A model generated the notes under the pieces. The model did no database searches. It saw only the letters and a list, made by a program, of their open reading frames with translations, and was not told the DNA's origin. 64,000 nt of DNA from JAYYZW01 sp036339995 (GTDB lineage Bacteria; Pseudomonadota; Gammaproteobacteria; Ga0077536), in the NCBI GenBank assembly GCA_036339995.1, contig JAYYZW010000049.1, positions 1 through 64,000 of the forward strand, given 5' to 3'. Both the position numbers and the translations under genes were made by a program. Position 1 is the first letter of the stretch. Every line of letters begins with the position of its first letter. Of this stretch, positions 42,090 through 53,161 are shown in pieces.

Positions 42090-44690
42090 ATGCAGGAGTT
42101 CCTGAAAGAGCGCTACGAGCCCGCGGTGATCGAGCCGGCGGTGCAGCGAACGTGGCGCGAAAGCGGTGTCTTCAAGGTAACCGAAGACGAAGGCCGCGAG
42201 AAATTTTATTGCCTGTCGATGTTCCCCTACCCCAGCGGCCGCCTGCACATGGGCCATGTGCGCAACTACACGATCGGGGATGTGATCTCCCGATACCAGC
42301 GCATGCTGGGGAAAAATGTATTACAACCAATGGGTTGGGATGCGTTCGGCCTGCCGGCGGAGAATGCCGCCATCGAGAACGAGGTGCCGCCGGCCGAATG
42401 GACACGGGCGAACATCGAAACCATGCGCGGACAACTCGAGCGACTCGGTTTTGCTTACGATTGGGGTCGCGAACTCGCCACTTGCGACCCCGATTACTAT
42501 CGCTGGGAGCAGTGGTTCTTCGCACGTTTGTATGAGAAGGGACTGGTTTACCGCGACACGGCGGTGGTCAACTGGGATCCGGTCGACCAGACCGTTCTCG
42601 CCAACGAACAGGTGATCGACGGTTGCGGCTGGCGCTCGGGAGCGCCGGTCGAACGCCGTGAGATTCCACAATGGTTCTTAAGGATTACCGCCTATGCCGA
42701 TGAACTGCTAGAAGGACTCGATCGACTCGACGGCTGGCCCGAAGCCGTCAAGACCATGCAGCGGAACTGGATCGGACGCTCCGAAGGTCTGCTCATCCGT
42801 TTCCCCCTGAGCGACGGCTCCGGCGACCTCGCGGTGTACACGACGCGTCCCGATACACTGCTCGGCGCGACTTATATGGCCATCGCCCCGGAGCACCCCC
42901 TAGCGGTCGCCGCTGCGGTCGGCAACGACAAACTGGAAGCTTTTCTGGATTCATGCCGGCGGCAATCCACCAGCGAAGCCGTCCTCGCACGGGTGGAAAA
43001 GCGCGGTGAACCGCTGGGATTTAACGTAAACCATCCCCTGACCGGTGATCGGCTGCCCGTGTGGGTCGCCAATTTCGTTCTGATGGCTTACGGCACCGGC
43101 GCTGTGATGTCGGTTCCCGCACATGACCAGCGCGACTGGGAATTCGCGAGCGAGCATCGATTGCCGATCCGCCAGGTGGTGGCGCCGGCGGACGGTGCAG
43201 CCGTCGATATAGACCGTGGCGCATTTACCGATCACGGCGTGCTGGTAAACAGCGGGGCATTCGACGGCCTGGATTTTCCCTCCGCGTTCGACGCGATCGC
43301 CGCGGCGCTCGAGCACCACGGCCGCGCCGAACGGCGGATACAGTACCGCTTGCGCGACTGGTTGGTGTCGCGTCAACGTTACTGGGGCTGTCCCATTCCG
43401 GTCCTCTACGGCGATGGCGGCGAGGCGGTGCCGGAGGTTGACGAAGGCCTTCCCGTGGTCCTGCCTGAGGAGGTCGAGTGGGCGGGTGTCGCTTCACCTC
43501 TGCGCTCGATGCCCGACTTCATTGACGCAACGATGCCAACGGGCGCGCCGGCGCGGCGTGAGACGGACACCTTCGACACGTTTTTCGAATCGTCGTGGTA
43601 TTTTTCACGTTTCTGCTGCCGCGACAATGAGAAGGCGATGGTCGACGATCGCGTCGATTACTGGATGCCGGTCGATATCTATGTCGGCGGTATCGAGCAT
43701 GCGGTGCTGCATTTACTCTACGCGCGTTTCTTTCACAAGGCGATGCGCGACGCCGGCCTCGTGGCGTCGGACGAACCCTTTACGCGACTATTGACCCAGG
43801 GGATGGTGTGCAAGGAAACGTACTACCGTGAAAACGAGCACGGCCGGTGGCAGTACTTCAATCCTGATGAGGTCGAGGTGGAAACGGACGCCAAGCGCCG
43901 CGTAACCGCGGCGCGCTTGATCAGAGACGGACAGCCGGTCACGATAGGACCGGTCGAGAAGATGTCGAAATCCAAAAATAACGGTGTCGACCCGCAGGGG
44001 CTTATCGATCGTTACGGAGCTGACACGATTCGTTTATACACGATGTTCGCCGCGCCTCCGGATCAGACGCTAGAGTGGTCAGATACCGCCGTCGAAGGCG
44101 CTTCCAGGTTCATCAAGTCCTTGTGGCGCTTAACGCGCAAACACGTAGACGGCGGGCATGCAACGGCGGTATGCCCCTCCACACTTACTGAGGATCTCAA
44201 GGCGTTGCGGTGCCACACACATGAAACGATCGCGAAGGTCACCGACGACATCGGCAGGCGGTATAAATTCAACACCGCAATCGCCGCGGTGATGGAGTTG
44301 GTCAATCATATTGCGCGTTCGGACGACAACTCCGAAGCGGCCGGGGCAGTACGCCAGGAGGGCTTGGAAACAGCCGTATTGCTGTTGGCACCGATCGTCC
44401 CGCACGTCGCCTCGGTACTGTGGCAGGCGCTCGGTCACACAGACGATATCATTGAAGCTGTCTGGCCCCGGCCCGACGCGAATGCGATGGTACGCGAGGA
44501 AATCGAGATCGTGGTGCAGGTCAACGGCAAGAAACGCGCGGTCATCCAGGTCCCCGCCGACGCGGGCAAGGCGGACTGTGAGGCGGCGGCCATGGCCGAC
44601 GACAACGTCAAACGCTTTACCTCGGAGAAAACGATCCGCAAGATCGTCGTCGTACCCGGAAAACTCGTGAATGTAGTCGTATCAGCCTGA
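42090..44690 (+). CDS. leuS: Leucyl-tRNA synthetase
   Basis: 866-residue class I synthetase. The HIGH motif is HMGH in PYPSGRLHMGHVRNY and the KMSKS loop is EKMSKSKNNGVDP. The editing CP1 domain has TTRPDTLLGATYMAIAPEHPLA, with the conserved Thr-rich site. The ATG at 42090 (MQEFLKERYEPAVIEPAVQ) is the family start. An upstream in-frame extension to 41952 runs into the terminator and is not conserved. First gene of leuS-lptE-holA-proA-nadD-rsfS. Confidence 0.97.
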   Translation: MQEFLKERYEPAVIEPAVQRTWRESGVFKVTEDEGREKFYCLSMFPYPSGRLHMGHVRNYTIGDVISRYQRMLGKNVLQPMGWDAFGLPAENAAIENEVPPAEWTRANIETMRGQLERLGFAYDWGRELATCDPDYYRWEQWFFARLYEKGLVYRDTAVVNWDPVDQTVLANEQVIDGCGWRSGAPVERREIPQWFLRITAYADELLEGLDRLDGWPEAVKTMQRNWIGRSEGLLIRFPLSDGSGDLAVYTTRPDTLLGATYMAIAPEHPLAVAAAVGNDKLEAFLDSCRRQSTSEAVLARVEKRGEPLGFNVNHPLTGDRLPVWVANFVLMAYGTGAVMSVPAHDQRDWEFASEHRLPIRQVVAPADGAAVDIDRGAFTDHGVLVNSGAFDGLDFPSAFDAIAAALEHHGRAERRIQYRLRDWLVSRQRYWGCPIPVLYGDGGEAVPEVDEGLPVVLPEEVEWAGVASPLRSMPDFIDATMPTGAPARRETDTFDTFFESSWYFSRFCCRDNEKAMVDDRVDYWMPVDIYVGGIEHAVLHLLYARFFHKAMRDAGLVASDEPFTRLLTQGMVCKETYYRENEHGRWQYFNPDEVEVETDAKRRVTAARLIRDGQPVTIGPVEKMSKSKNNGVDPQGLIDRYGADTIRLYTMFAAPPDQTLEWSDTAVEGASRFIKSLWRLTRKHVDGGHATAVCPSTLTEDLKALRCHTHETIAKVTDDIGRRYKFNTAIAAVMELVNHIARSDDNSEAAGAVRQEGLETAVLLLAPIVPHVASVLWQALGHTDDIIEAVWPRPDANAMVREEIEIVVQVNGKKRAVIQVPADAGKADCEAAAMADDNVKRFTSEKTIRKIVVVPGKLVNVVVSA

Positions 44691-44693
44691 GAC

Positions 44694-45206
44694 ATGTCGA
44701 ACCGAACGAAAATCGCTGCCGTTCTGGCGCTGGCCTGTTCCATACAGGCTTGTGGCGGCTGGTATCTGCGCGGTGAAGGTCCGAACAAGTTTCCATTCGA
44801 GACCGCGTACGTCAATTCGGCCAATGCACCCAAGGTATCGACCGCGGTTCGTACCGCACTCGTCAACCGCGGCGTTCGAGTTACCGGAAAACGCACGGAA
44901 GCCGAGGTCGTCGTAGAACTCAGTAGCGAGAATTTCGATCGGCGAGTTCTTTCGGTCGATCCCGGCACCGGCAAGGTCCGCGAGATCGAACTGGGGCTGC
45001 AAGCCTATTTCTCCGTGCACAGCGGCGACGGCAAGTTGCTTGTGCCGGCCGAGTTAGTGAATTGGCAACTGGATTACGTCTTCGACGAAGGCTCGTTGCT
45101 GGGTACGGTCGAACAAGCTCAAACCGTGCGTCACGATCTGGCGGAGACGGCCGCGACGACCTTGATGATGCGCTTGCAGGCCGTACACCTGCCGGCGGCC
45201 GAGTGA
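44694..45206 (+). CDS. lptE: LPS-assembly lipoprotein LptE
   Basis: 170 residues. The N-terminal signal ends in a lipobox-like SIQAC, followed by GGWYLRGEG, typical of LptE, which plugs the LptD barrel and helps place LPS in the outer membrane. The rest is a beta/alpha fold of low sequence identity. Order between leuS and holA is the conserved setting and supports the call. It starts 3 bases after leuS. Confidence 0.92.
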   Translation: MSNRTKIAAVLALACSIQACGGWYLRGEGPNKFPFETAYVNSANAPKVSTAVRTALVNRGVRVTGKRTEAEVVVELSSENFDRRVLSVDPGTGKVREIELGLQAYFSVHSGDGKLLVPAELVNWQLDYVFDEGSLLGTVEQAQTVRHDLAETAATTLMMRLQAVHLPAAE

Positions 45207-45223
45207 GGCAGTACCCAAACTGA

Positions 45224-46261
45224 ATGCAGGTCAACAGCGAACGCCTCAATGACCGCCTTCGCGACCACGGTTTGGATGCGGTCTATTTCTTCTACGGCGA
45301 CGAACCCTTGCAACTAACCGAATGTGTCGACGCCGTGCGTCGCCACGCGTCGGGGGAGGGAGTCGACGAACGGATCGTTTTCGACGCCGAAGTCGGCATC
45401 GACTGGCCTGCACTATCCGTTGAAAGCCGCGCCTTGTCGCTTTTCGGTGCTCGCCGCCTCATCGAAATCCGGTTAGGCGGCCGAAAACCCGACAAGAACG
45501 GGGCCGTCGTCCTTGCAGAACTCGCGGCGCGGGAACAGGCTGATGACGTACTGCTGGTGACCGCGAGCAAGCTCGATCCAGGCGCGCGGAAGACCCGATG
45601 GTTCAAGGCCATCGAGCAAAACGCAGTCTGCGTAGTGGTGCGGGATCTCAAAGCCGGCGCCTTGCCGGGATGGTTGAGCGGACGTGCACGCCGTTCCGGC
45701 AAACGATTGTCGACGGCCGCGGCCGCATTCATCACCGATCGCGTGGAAGGCAACATGCTCGCCGCGGCGCAGGAAGTCGAAAAGCTGTGTCTGCTGGTCG
45801 ACGGCCAGGAAATCGGCGAGTCCGACGTGATCAACGCGGTTCGCGACAGCGCGCGCTACGATGTCTTTCAGCTGACGGACGCCGTCGTTGCGGGCGAACT
45901 TCCTCGCGCGATACGAGTGATTCGCGGGTTGCGCGAGGAAGGGGCGGAACCGGTTTTCGTGAACTGGGCACTAGGCCGTGAACTCAGACAGCTCGCATCG
46001 ATGGCGGCAGCGCGTGCAGGTGGCATGCAAACCGTCCAGGTGATGGAGAAATATCGCATCTGGCAATCGCGCAGGCGCCTGGTCACGCGTGCGCTCGAAC
46101 GATTCAAACTGGATGAATTATCTGCGCTGCTGGCGTACGCTAACTTCATCGATACCTTGATCAAGGGTGCGCGAGCAGGCGATCCCTGGGATGCGCTGGA
46201 AATTCTGATTGTCAACGCAACAGGGCATACGAAATTTAGAGCGCTTTTAGCCAACCATTAA
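45224..46261 (+). CDS. holA: DNA polymerase III delta subunit
   Basis: 345-residue delta subunit of the clamp loader, which opens the beta ring. It has YFFYGDEPLQLTECVDAVRR at the N-terminus, the clamp-binding LLVTASKLDPGARKTRWFKAIE region and a C-terminal collar domain with ALGRELRQLA. AAA+ motifs are degenerate, as is normal for delta. Located after lptE as in most Gammaproteobacteria. Confidence 0.94.
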   Translation: MQVNSERLNDRLRDHGLDAVYFFYGDEPLQLTECVDAVRRHASGEGVDERIVFDAEVGIDWPALSVESRALSLFGARRLIEIRLGGRKPDKNGAVVLAELAAREQADDVLLVTASKLDPGARKTRWFKAIEQNAVCVVVRDLKAGALPGWLSGRARRSGKRLSTAAAAFITDRVEGNMLAAAQEVEKLCLLVDGQEIGESDVINAVRDSARYDVFQLTDAVVAGELPRAIRVIRGLREEGAEPVFVNWALGRELRQLASMAAARAGGMQTVQVMEKYRIWQSRRRLVTRALERFKLDELSALLAYANFIDTLIKGARAGDPWDALEILIVNATGHTKFRALLANH

Positions 46262-46265
46262 TCCG

Positions 46266-47546
46266 ATGCAACAGGCTGTACGACAATCCAAAGCGGACGA
46301 CATTGTTGCCCGCGTTCACGCCATAGCCGCCGAAGCGCGCGAAGCGAGCCGGGCGATGGCGCGCGCCACTACGGCTGAGAAGGACGAGGCGTTACGGGGA
46401 ATCGCGCAAAGGATCCGGGAGTCGAGTGACGTGATTTTTGACGCCAACCGCCGGGATCTCGACGTGGCCGTCGATCTCGATGCAGCGCTTCGCGATCGCT
46501 TGGAGTTGGATCCGGAACGCGTCGAAGCGATGGCGCTCGGCATTCTTCAAGTAGCGCAACTCCCCGATCCCATCGGCGCCATCACGGATCTCAACTACCG
46601 GCCGAGCGGCATCCAGGTCGGCCGCATGCGGGTGCCCCTTGGTGTCGTCGGGATTATTTATGAATCACGCCCCAACGTGACGGCGGATGCTGCGACGCTG
46701 TGCCTTAAATCCGGTAATGCGGCGATACTGCGCGGTGGTTCGGAAGCACAGGCGTCAAACCAAGCGATCGCAGAGTGCGTACGTGGGGGGCTCGAAGCGG
46801 CAAACCTCCCCGCGGCTGCCGTACAGATCGTTAAAACGACCGATCGCGCGGCCGTCGGCGCCTTGCTGGCCTTGCATGATCTAATCGATGTGATCATTCC
46901 GCGCGGCGGCAAGGGTTTGATCGAACGGGTCAGCAGGGAGGCGCGCATGCCGGTGATCAAGCACCTCGACGGCGTTTGCCACGTCTTTCTCGACGACGCC
47001 GCCGACAGTGCGAAAGCGCGGCGCATCGCCTTCAACGCCAAAACGCAGCGTTATGGCACCTGTAACACGATGGAAACCCTGCTCGCGGCGCCGAATACTG
47101 CCGAAAAGGTATTTCCGAAGCTCATCGAGGATTACCTCGATGCCGGCGTTGAGCTTCGAGGGTGCGCACGTACGCGTGCGTTCAATGATGCCGTCAAGGA
47201 AGCAAGCGAAGACGATTACTACGAGGAATTCCTCGCACCGGTACTCGCAGTTCGGATCGTCGACGATCTGGATGCCGCCATCGATCACATCCGCACTTAC
47301 GGATCGCAACACACGGACGCTATCGTCACAGAGAATCTCGAGCACGCCCGCCGGTTTATCAACGAAGTCGATTCGAGCTCGGTCATCGTCAATGCCTCCA
47401 CCCGCTTCGCTGACGGCTTTGAGTACGGTCTCGGGGCGGAGATCGGGATTAGCACGGATAAATTTCACGCGCGCGGCCCGGTCGGGCTCGAGGGCCTGAC
47501 CTCGCAGAAATGGGTGGTGCTGGGAGACGGGCACATTCGGGAATGA
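46266..47546 (+). CDS. proA: Glutamate-5-semialdehyde dehydrogenase
   Basis: 426-residue ProA, which reduces gamma-glutamyl phosphate in proline synthesis. It has RMRVPLGVVGIIYESRPNVT at the cofactor site, the catalytic Cys in AKTQRYGTCNTMETLL and ASTRFADGFEYGLGAEIGIS near the end. proB is not adjacent. It begins 4 bases after holA and precedes nadD, an order found in many relatives. Confidence 0.96.
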   Translation: MQQAVRQSKADDIVARVHAIAAEAREASRAMARATTAEKDEALRGIAQRIRESSDVIFDANRRDLDVAVDLDAALRDRLELDPERVEAMALGILQVAQLPDPIGAITDLNYRPSGIQVGRMRVPLGVVGIIYESRPNVTADAATLCLKSGNAAILRGGSEAQASNQAIAECVRGGLEAANLPAAAVQIVKTTDRAAVGALLALHDLIDVIIPRGGKGLIERVSREARMPVIKHLDGVCHVFLDDAADSAKARRIAFNAKTQRYGTCNTMETLLAAPNTAEKVFPKLIEDYLDAGVELRGCARTRAFNDAVKEASEDDYYEEFLAPVLAVRIVDDLDAAIDHIRTYGSQHTDAIVTENLEHARRFINEVDSSSVIVNASTRFADGFEYGLGAEIGISTDKFHARGPVGLEGLTSQKWVVLGDGHIRE

Positions 47547-47589
47547 GGTCCGCCGCCTGCGTGCAATAGCCGGCTGATTTTGATCTTGT

Positions 47590-48249
47590 ATGAATTCCGG
47601 GAAACAAGCGCGTACGCGATCATGTCCTATTGGAATTCTAGGTGGCAGCTTCGATCCGGTTCACCACGGCCACCTACGCGTCGCCATCGAGGCGCACGAG
47701 GCGCTCGACCTCGATCATGTCCGACTTGTTCCCTTACATACGCCCAGTCATCGCAACGCTCTCCAGACAACAGCTGAAGTGCGTGTTGAAATGTTGCGCG
47801 GGATTGCGCGCGCGCCTATCGAAATCGATCTTCGAGAAATCGAACGTGGCGGTGTCAGCTACACGGTCGACACCTTGACCAGCTTGCGCAGTGATTGGCC
47901 TGATGTGCCGTTGTGCCTGTTAATGGGCGCCGATTCGTATCGATCGCTGCCGAGTTGGCACCGGCCGAAGGAGATTCTTCGACTGGCACATGTTGTCGTA
48001 GCGGCCCGTCCCGGATCCTATGATCATGACGGTTCCGGACTTGACGAAATCATCGGGAGTGCGCAGGCTGATACCGTGGATGATCTCCATGACAGTATCG
48101 CCGGGCGAGTTTTTTTTCTCGATATTCCTCTACTTCCCATTGCGTCCAGTGAGCTGCGCGCGCGCCGCGCCACGGGGCGGGATATTCGACATCTGGTACC
48201 CGATATAGTGAACGACATCATTATCGACCAAGGTCTGTACATGGCATGA
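47590..48249 (+). CDS. nadD: Nicotinate-nucleotide adenylyltransferase
   Basis: 219-residue NadD, which adenylates nicotinic acid mononucleotide in NAD synthesis. It has the nucleotidyltransferase motif GILGGSFDPVHHGHL and the ISSTEIR-type end as IASSELRARRATGRDIRHLVP. The start at 47590 adds 14 residues before the fold; the domain itself starts near PIGILGG. nadA, an earlier NAD-pathway gene, lies at 59883. The stop overlaps rsfS (ATGA). Confidence 0.95.
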   Translation: MNSGKQARTRSCPIGILGGSFDPVHHGHLRVAIEAHEALDLDHVRLVPLHTPSHRNALQTTAEVRVEMLRGIARAPIEIDLREIERGGVSYTVDTLTSLRSDWPDVPLCLLMGADSYRSLPSWHRPKEILRLAHVVVAARPGSYDHDGSGLDEIIGSAQADTVDDLHDSIAGRVFFLDIPLLPIASSELRARRATGRDIRHLVPDIVNDIIIDQGLYMA

Positions 48250-48638
48250 TCCGAGGCAAGAACGATAGCGAAGACACTTTCACGGAAACACTCGCGGGGC
48301 AATTACACGAGGCCCTCGACGACGGTACGGCCCTCGACATTCGAACCTTGGACGTGCGGAAAATGACGATCATTACCGACTTCATGGTGATCGCTTCAGG
48401 ACGTTCAAACCGGAAGGTCAAAGCCCTGTTAGAGCGGGTCCTCGGAGAGGCGCGCGCGGTCGGTGCAAAGGTTCTGGGTATTGAGGGCGATCGCCAGGGC
48501 GAGTGGGTATTGGTCGATCTCGGCGGCGTCGTTATTCATATCATGCAGCCGCAAGTCCGTGAGTTCTATCAACTTGAAAAATTGTGGGATGTGCGGCCAA
48601 CAGCGAAGCTGAGCCAGGCGTTCTCCGGGCAGGCCTGA
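48246..48638 (+). CDS. rsfS: Ribosomal silencing factor RsfS
   Basis: 130 residues of the RsfS/Iojap family, which binds L14 and blocks subunit joining when nutrients fall. It has ALDIRTLDVRKMTIITDFMVIASGRSNRKVKAL and GEWVLVDLGGVVIHIMQPQVREFYQLEKLW, the signature end. The usual next gene, rlmH, is absent. maf follows after 106 bases. Confidence 0.95.
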   Translation: MIRGKNDSEDTFTETLAGQLHEALDDGTALDIRTLDVRKMTIITDFMVIASGRSNRKVKALLERVLGEARAVGAKVLGIEGDRQGEWVLVDLGGVVIHIMQPQVREFYQLEKLWDVRPTAKLSQAFSGQA

Positions 48639-48744
48639 AACACACGGCCGCGGCTGTTCTTGCAATCCGGCCTTTAGCGCACTGCCACACCGCACCATCG
48701 AGCCATCTTGTAAGAAACGCTTTTGAGATAGGCGCGCTAGGGCG

Positions 48745-49344
48745 ATGACGGTCGTAGGTGAAGACAGTCTCTATCTCGCCTCGCGCTCGCCGCGTCGCGC
48801 CGATCTGCTGCGCTTACTAGGCGTGAAATTCCGGGTGGTGGAGGTCGACGTCGATGAGTCGCCCATAGCGCAGGAATCACCGGAAAACCACGTCCGCCGT
48901 ACGGCGCTTGCGAAGGCGGCCGCCGGACGTGCCACGCTTCGTGAAGACGCCGTCGTTGTGGCCGCCGACACAGCGGTCAGCGTCGACGGACTGATCTTCG
49001 GCAAGCCGCGGGATCGCTCGCACGCAACCGAGATGCTGAACGTCCTGTCGGGGCGCTGGCATGAGGTATTGACCGCCGTCGTCCTTGGCGGCGAAACGGA
49101 TACCTTGTGCCGTGTTGTTCGCTCGAGGGTGCAATTCACGATTCTCGATGCGCAAACGATCGAAGCCTACTGGCAAACCGGGGAACCTGCCGACAAGGCG
49201 GGCGCCTATGGCATTCAGGGCATCGGCGGCGCGCTGGTAAAGCAGATCGACGGCAGCTATTCGGCGGTGGTCGGTTTGCCGCTGTATGAGACCTCGACGC
49301 TGCTGGATGAGGCCGGTATCGGGCACGCCTTGAGCGGCACATGA
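48745..49344 (+). CDS. maf: Maf-type nucleoside triphosphate pyrophosphatase
   Basis: 199-residue Maf/HAM1-like hydrolase that removes modified or surplus nucleotides. It has LYLASRSPRRADLLRLLGV at the start, VVAADTAVSVDGLIFGKPRD in the middle and GAYGIQGIGGALVKQIDGSYSAVVGLP near the end. The motif pattern fits the YhdE-type (dTTP/UTP) group. The leader contains TTTTGAGATAGG (48721-48732), the same end motif as in the mnmE and purH leaders. Confidence 0.93.
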   Translation: MTVVGEDSLYLASRSPRRADLLRLLGVKFRVVEVDVDESPIAQESPENHVRRTALAKAAAGRATLREDAVVVAADTAVSVDGLIFGKPRDRSHATEMLNVLSGRWHEVLTAVVLGGETDTLCRVVRSRVQFTILDAQTIEAYWQTGEPADKAGAYGIQGIGGALVKQIDGSYSAVVGLPLYETSTLLDEAGIGHALSGT

Positions 49345-49370
49345 GAATGACCGGCACACACGCGGATAAG

Positions 49371-49443
49371 TTTGAGATAGGTTCTAGTCTCCATCCAGAA
49401 AAAGTAACTCTCTTGCGAGAGGAATAGTGATGTTTCTGGACGG
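49371..49443. repeat. Short palindromic element between maf and hppA
   Basis: Begins TTTGAGATAGGTTCTAGT (49371-49388), then forms a nested hairpin: TCCAGAAA (49394-49401) pairs with TTTCTGGA (49433-49440), and inside CTCTC (49408-49412) pairs with GAGAG (49417-49421). Its arms resemble the ends of the larger elements in accB-accC and aspS-nadA (TCCATCC...AAA, TGATGTTT-TGGA). It ends four bases before the hppA stop on the other strand, so it may act as a transcript end or processing structure for both converging genes. Confidence 0.75.
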
Positions 49444-49446
49444 GCC

Positions 49447-51459
<2,013 letters not shown>

Positions 51460-51586
51460 CAGAAAAGCCCTCAGTTAGGAGTCTGTATGGCATAGGGAAT
51501 CAACTGCGGCGGCAGAAAATCGGCCGAATTCAGCCGGAATTTGCCTGTCATCTCCCCGGATGAGCGCGGCAGATTGTACTTTGGAA

Positions 51587-52858
51587 TCAGCCCGGTTCAA
51601 AGGTCGCGGCGAGTTTGCGCGACACCGCTTGGTTCTTGAGAGTGACGTAGCGCGGCAGGCCGTCATGGTAGGGCGGATAGTCTTCGCCCACGATGAGCGG
51701 CGCGAGGTAACGTCGGCACGGCTCGGTGATTCCGTAACCGTCCTCTGTAATGAATTCCGCTGGCATTTTTTTCTCGACGTTGGCTACCGCCGAGAGCGGG
51801 ACCTTGCCGATCTCCCATCGATAAGGCTCATCGGACAATCTGACGATCGTCAGCATAACGGCGTTCTCACCGGCGAGCGACATATCGACCGCCGCGTGAC
51901 CGAGCGCGTAAGCTTGCTCGACGTCGGTCCCGGAAGCGATATGCCTCGCGGCACGCTGTAGGTAGTCGGCGACCGCCCAGTGAAACTTGTAACCGAGCGC
52001 GTCTTTGATCAGCTGCGCAATCACGGGCGCCACGCCGCCGAGTTGCGCATGTCCGAAAGCATCTCGCGTCCCCGCTTCGGCCACGAATCGACCCTCGGCA
52101 TTCTTCAGCCCTTCGGATACGACGATGGCACAATAACCGTAAGCCTTGACGCATTCGTCGACCCGCCGGATGAAACATGACTCGTCGAAGCTTACTTCGG
52201 GGAACAAGATGAGGTGCGGTGCTTCGCCTGGCGCTGTACTGGCAAGACCACCGGCCGCCGCGATCCAGCCGGCGTGTCGGCCCATGACCTCCAGGACGAA
52301 AACCTTGGTAGAGGTCTTTGCCATGGAGGCGACGTCAAAGCCGGCTTCGCGTATCGAAACGGCGACGTATTTCGCTACCGAGCCGAAACCCGGGCAGGTG
52401 TCCGTGGCGGGTAGATCGTTGTCGACGGTCTTGGGGATGCCGATGCAGATCAGCGGATAGCCGGCTTCACGACTGAACTCGGCCACTTTGTTGCACGTAT
52501 CTTGCGAATCACCGCCGCCGTTGTAGAAGAAATAACCAATATCATGCGCTTCGAACACCTGCAGGAGGCGATCGTATTCGGCGCGATGCCCGTCGATGCC
52601 CTTGAGCTTGTAGCGGCACGAACCGAACGCGCCCGAGGGCGTATGGCACAGCGCGGCGATGTCGGCATCTGATTCGGCCGAGGTATCGATGAGATCTTCG
52701 GTGAGGGCTCCGATTATGCCGTTACGACCGGCGTAGACCTTGCTGATGCGCTCGGGGTGTTTACGTGCTGCCTCGATCAAGCCGCAGGCCGAAGCGTTAA
52801 TGACCGCGGTGACCCCGCCCGACTGGGCGTAAAACGCGTTTCGTCTCTCCACAGTCAT
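51587..52858 (-). CDS. pfp: 6-phosphofructokinase, probably PPi-dependent
   Basis: 423 residues with the PFK fold. It has NAFYAQSGGVTAVINASACG, the phosphate-donor loop GGGDSQDT and IPKTVDNDLPATDTCPGFGS, then EVMGRHAGWIAAAGG. The Lys in PKT (Gly in ATP-dependent enzymes, PGT) is typical of PPi-dependent PFKs. The loop GGDS differs from the usual PPi-type GGDD, so donor choice is not fully certain. PPi-PFK is reversible and can also act on sedoheptulose phosphates in some autotrophs. It lies upstream of hppA on the same strand, 127 bases apart. Confidence 0.88.
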   Translation of the reverse strand: MTVERRNAFYAQSGGVTAVINASACGLIEAARKHPERISKVYAGRNGIIGALTEDLIDTSAESDADIAALCHTPSGAFGSCRYKLKGIDGHRAEYDRLLQVFEAHDIGYFFYNGGGDSQDTCNKVAEFSREAGYPLICIGIPKTVDNDLPATDTCPGFGSVAKYVAVSIREAGFDVASMAKTSTKVFVLEVMGRHAGWIAAAGGLASTAPGEAPHLILFPEVSFDESCFIRRVDECVKAYGYCAIVVSEGLKNAEGRFVAEAGTRDAFGHAQLGGVAPVIAQLIKDALGYKFHWAVADYLQRAARHIASGTDVEQAYALGHAAVDMSLAGENAVMLTIVRLSDEPYRWEIGKVPLSAVANVEKKMPAEFITEDGYGITEPCRRYLAPLIVGEDYPPYHDGLPRYVTLKNQAVSRKLAATFEPG

Positions 52859-53161
52859 TTCACAGTTTCAGGCAAAAATAAGCGCTCTATGGGTTTAGCG
52901 GCTTCGTTTTTCAAAAAGCTCGGCGTGTTCAAGCGATTTAATTCAAGGCGATCCTGATTATGTCAGAGTTTCTGGCACCGCATGGAAATCGTCGGGGCAA
53001 GGCCTCGACCAAAGTCGTCAACGCTGTCGGGTGCCGTCCGGCTCGCCCGGCGAGCCGCGATTTAGGCCGCGAAGTTCTGCCTTGAATACCGTAAGGGCGT
53101 GGCTTCGGCAAGACCGGTCCTGTGTTACTGTGTAAGCAATGCAAATGAGCGCAACGGCATC
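52859..53161. other. Divergent pfp-bepA intergenic region with palindrome
   Basis: No gene was recognised. A near-perfect palindrome GGCTCGCC-C-GGCGAGCC lies at 53040-53056, able to form an eight-pair hairpin or an operator for a dimeric regulator. Promoters for pfp (leftward) and bepA (rightward) should lie here but were not fixed. Confidence 0.4.

Noticed and set aside
49371..49443. Possible ordinary rho-independent terminator for maf or hppA
   Set aside because: The hairpin lacks a T-run on either strand and its arms match the dispersed repeat family, so I call it a repeat, though it may still affect transcript ends.
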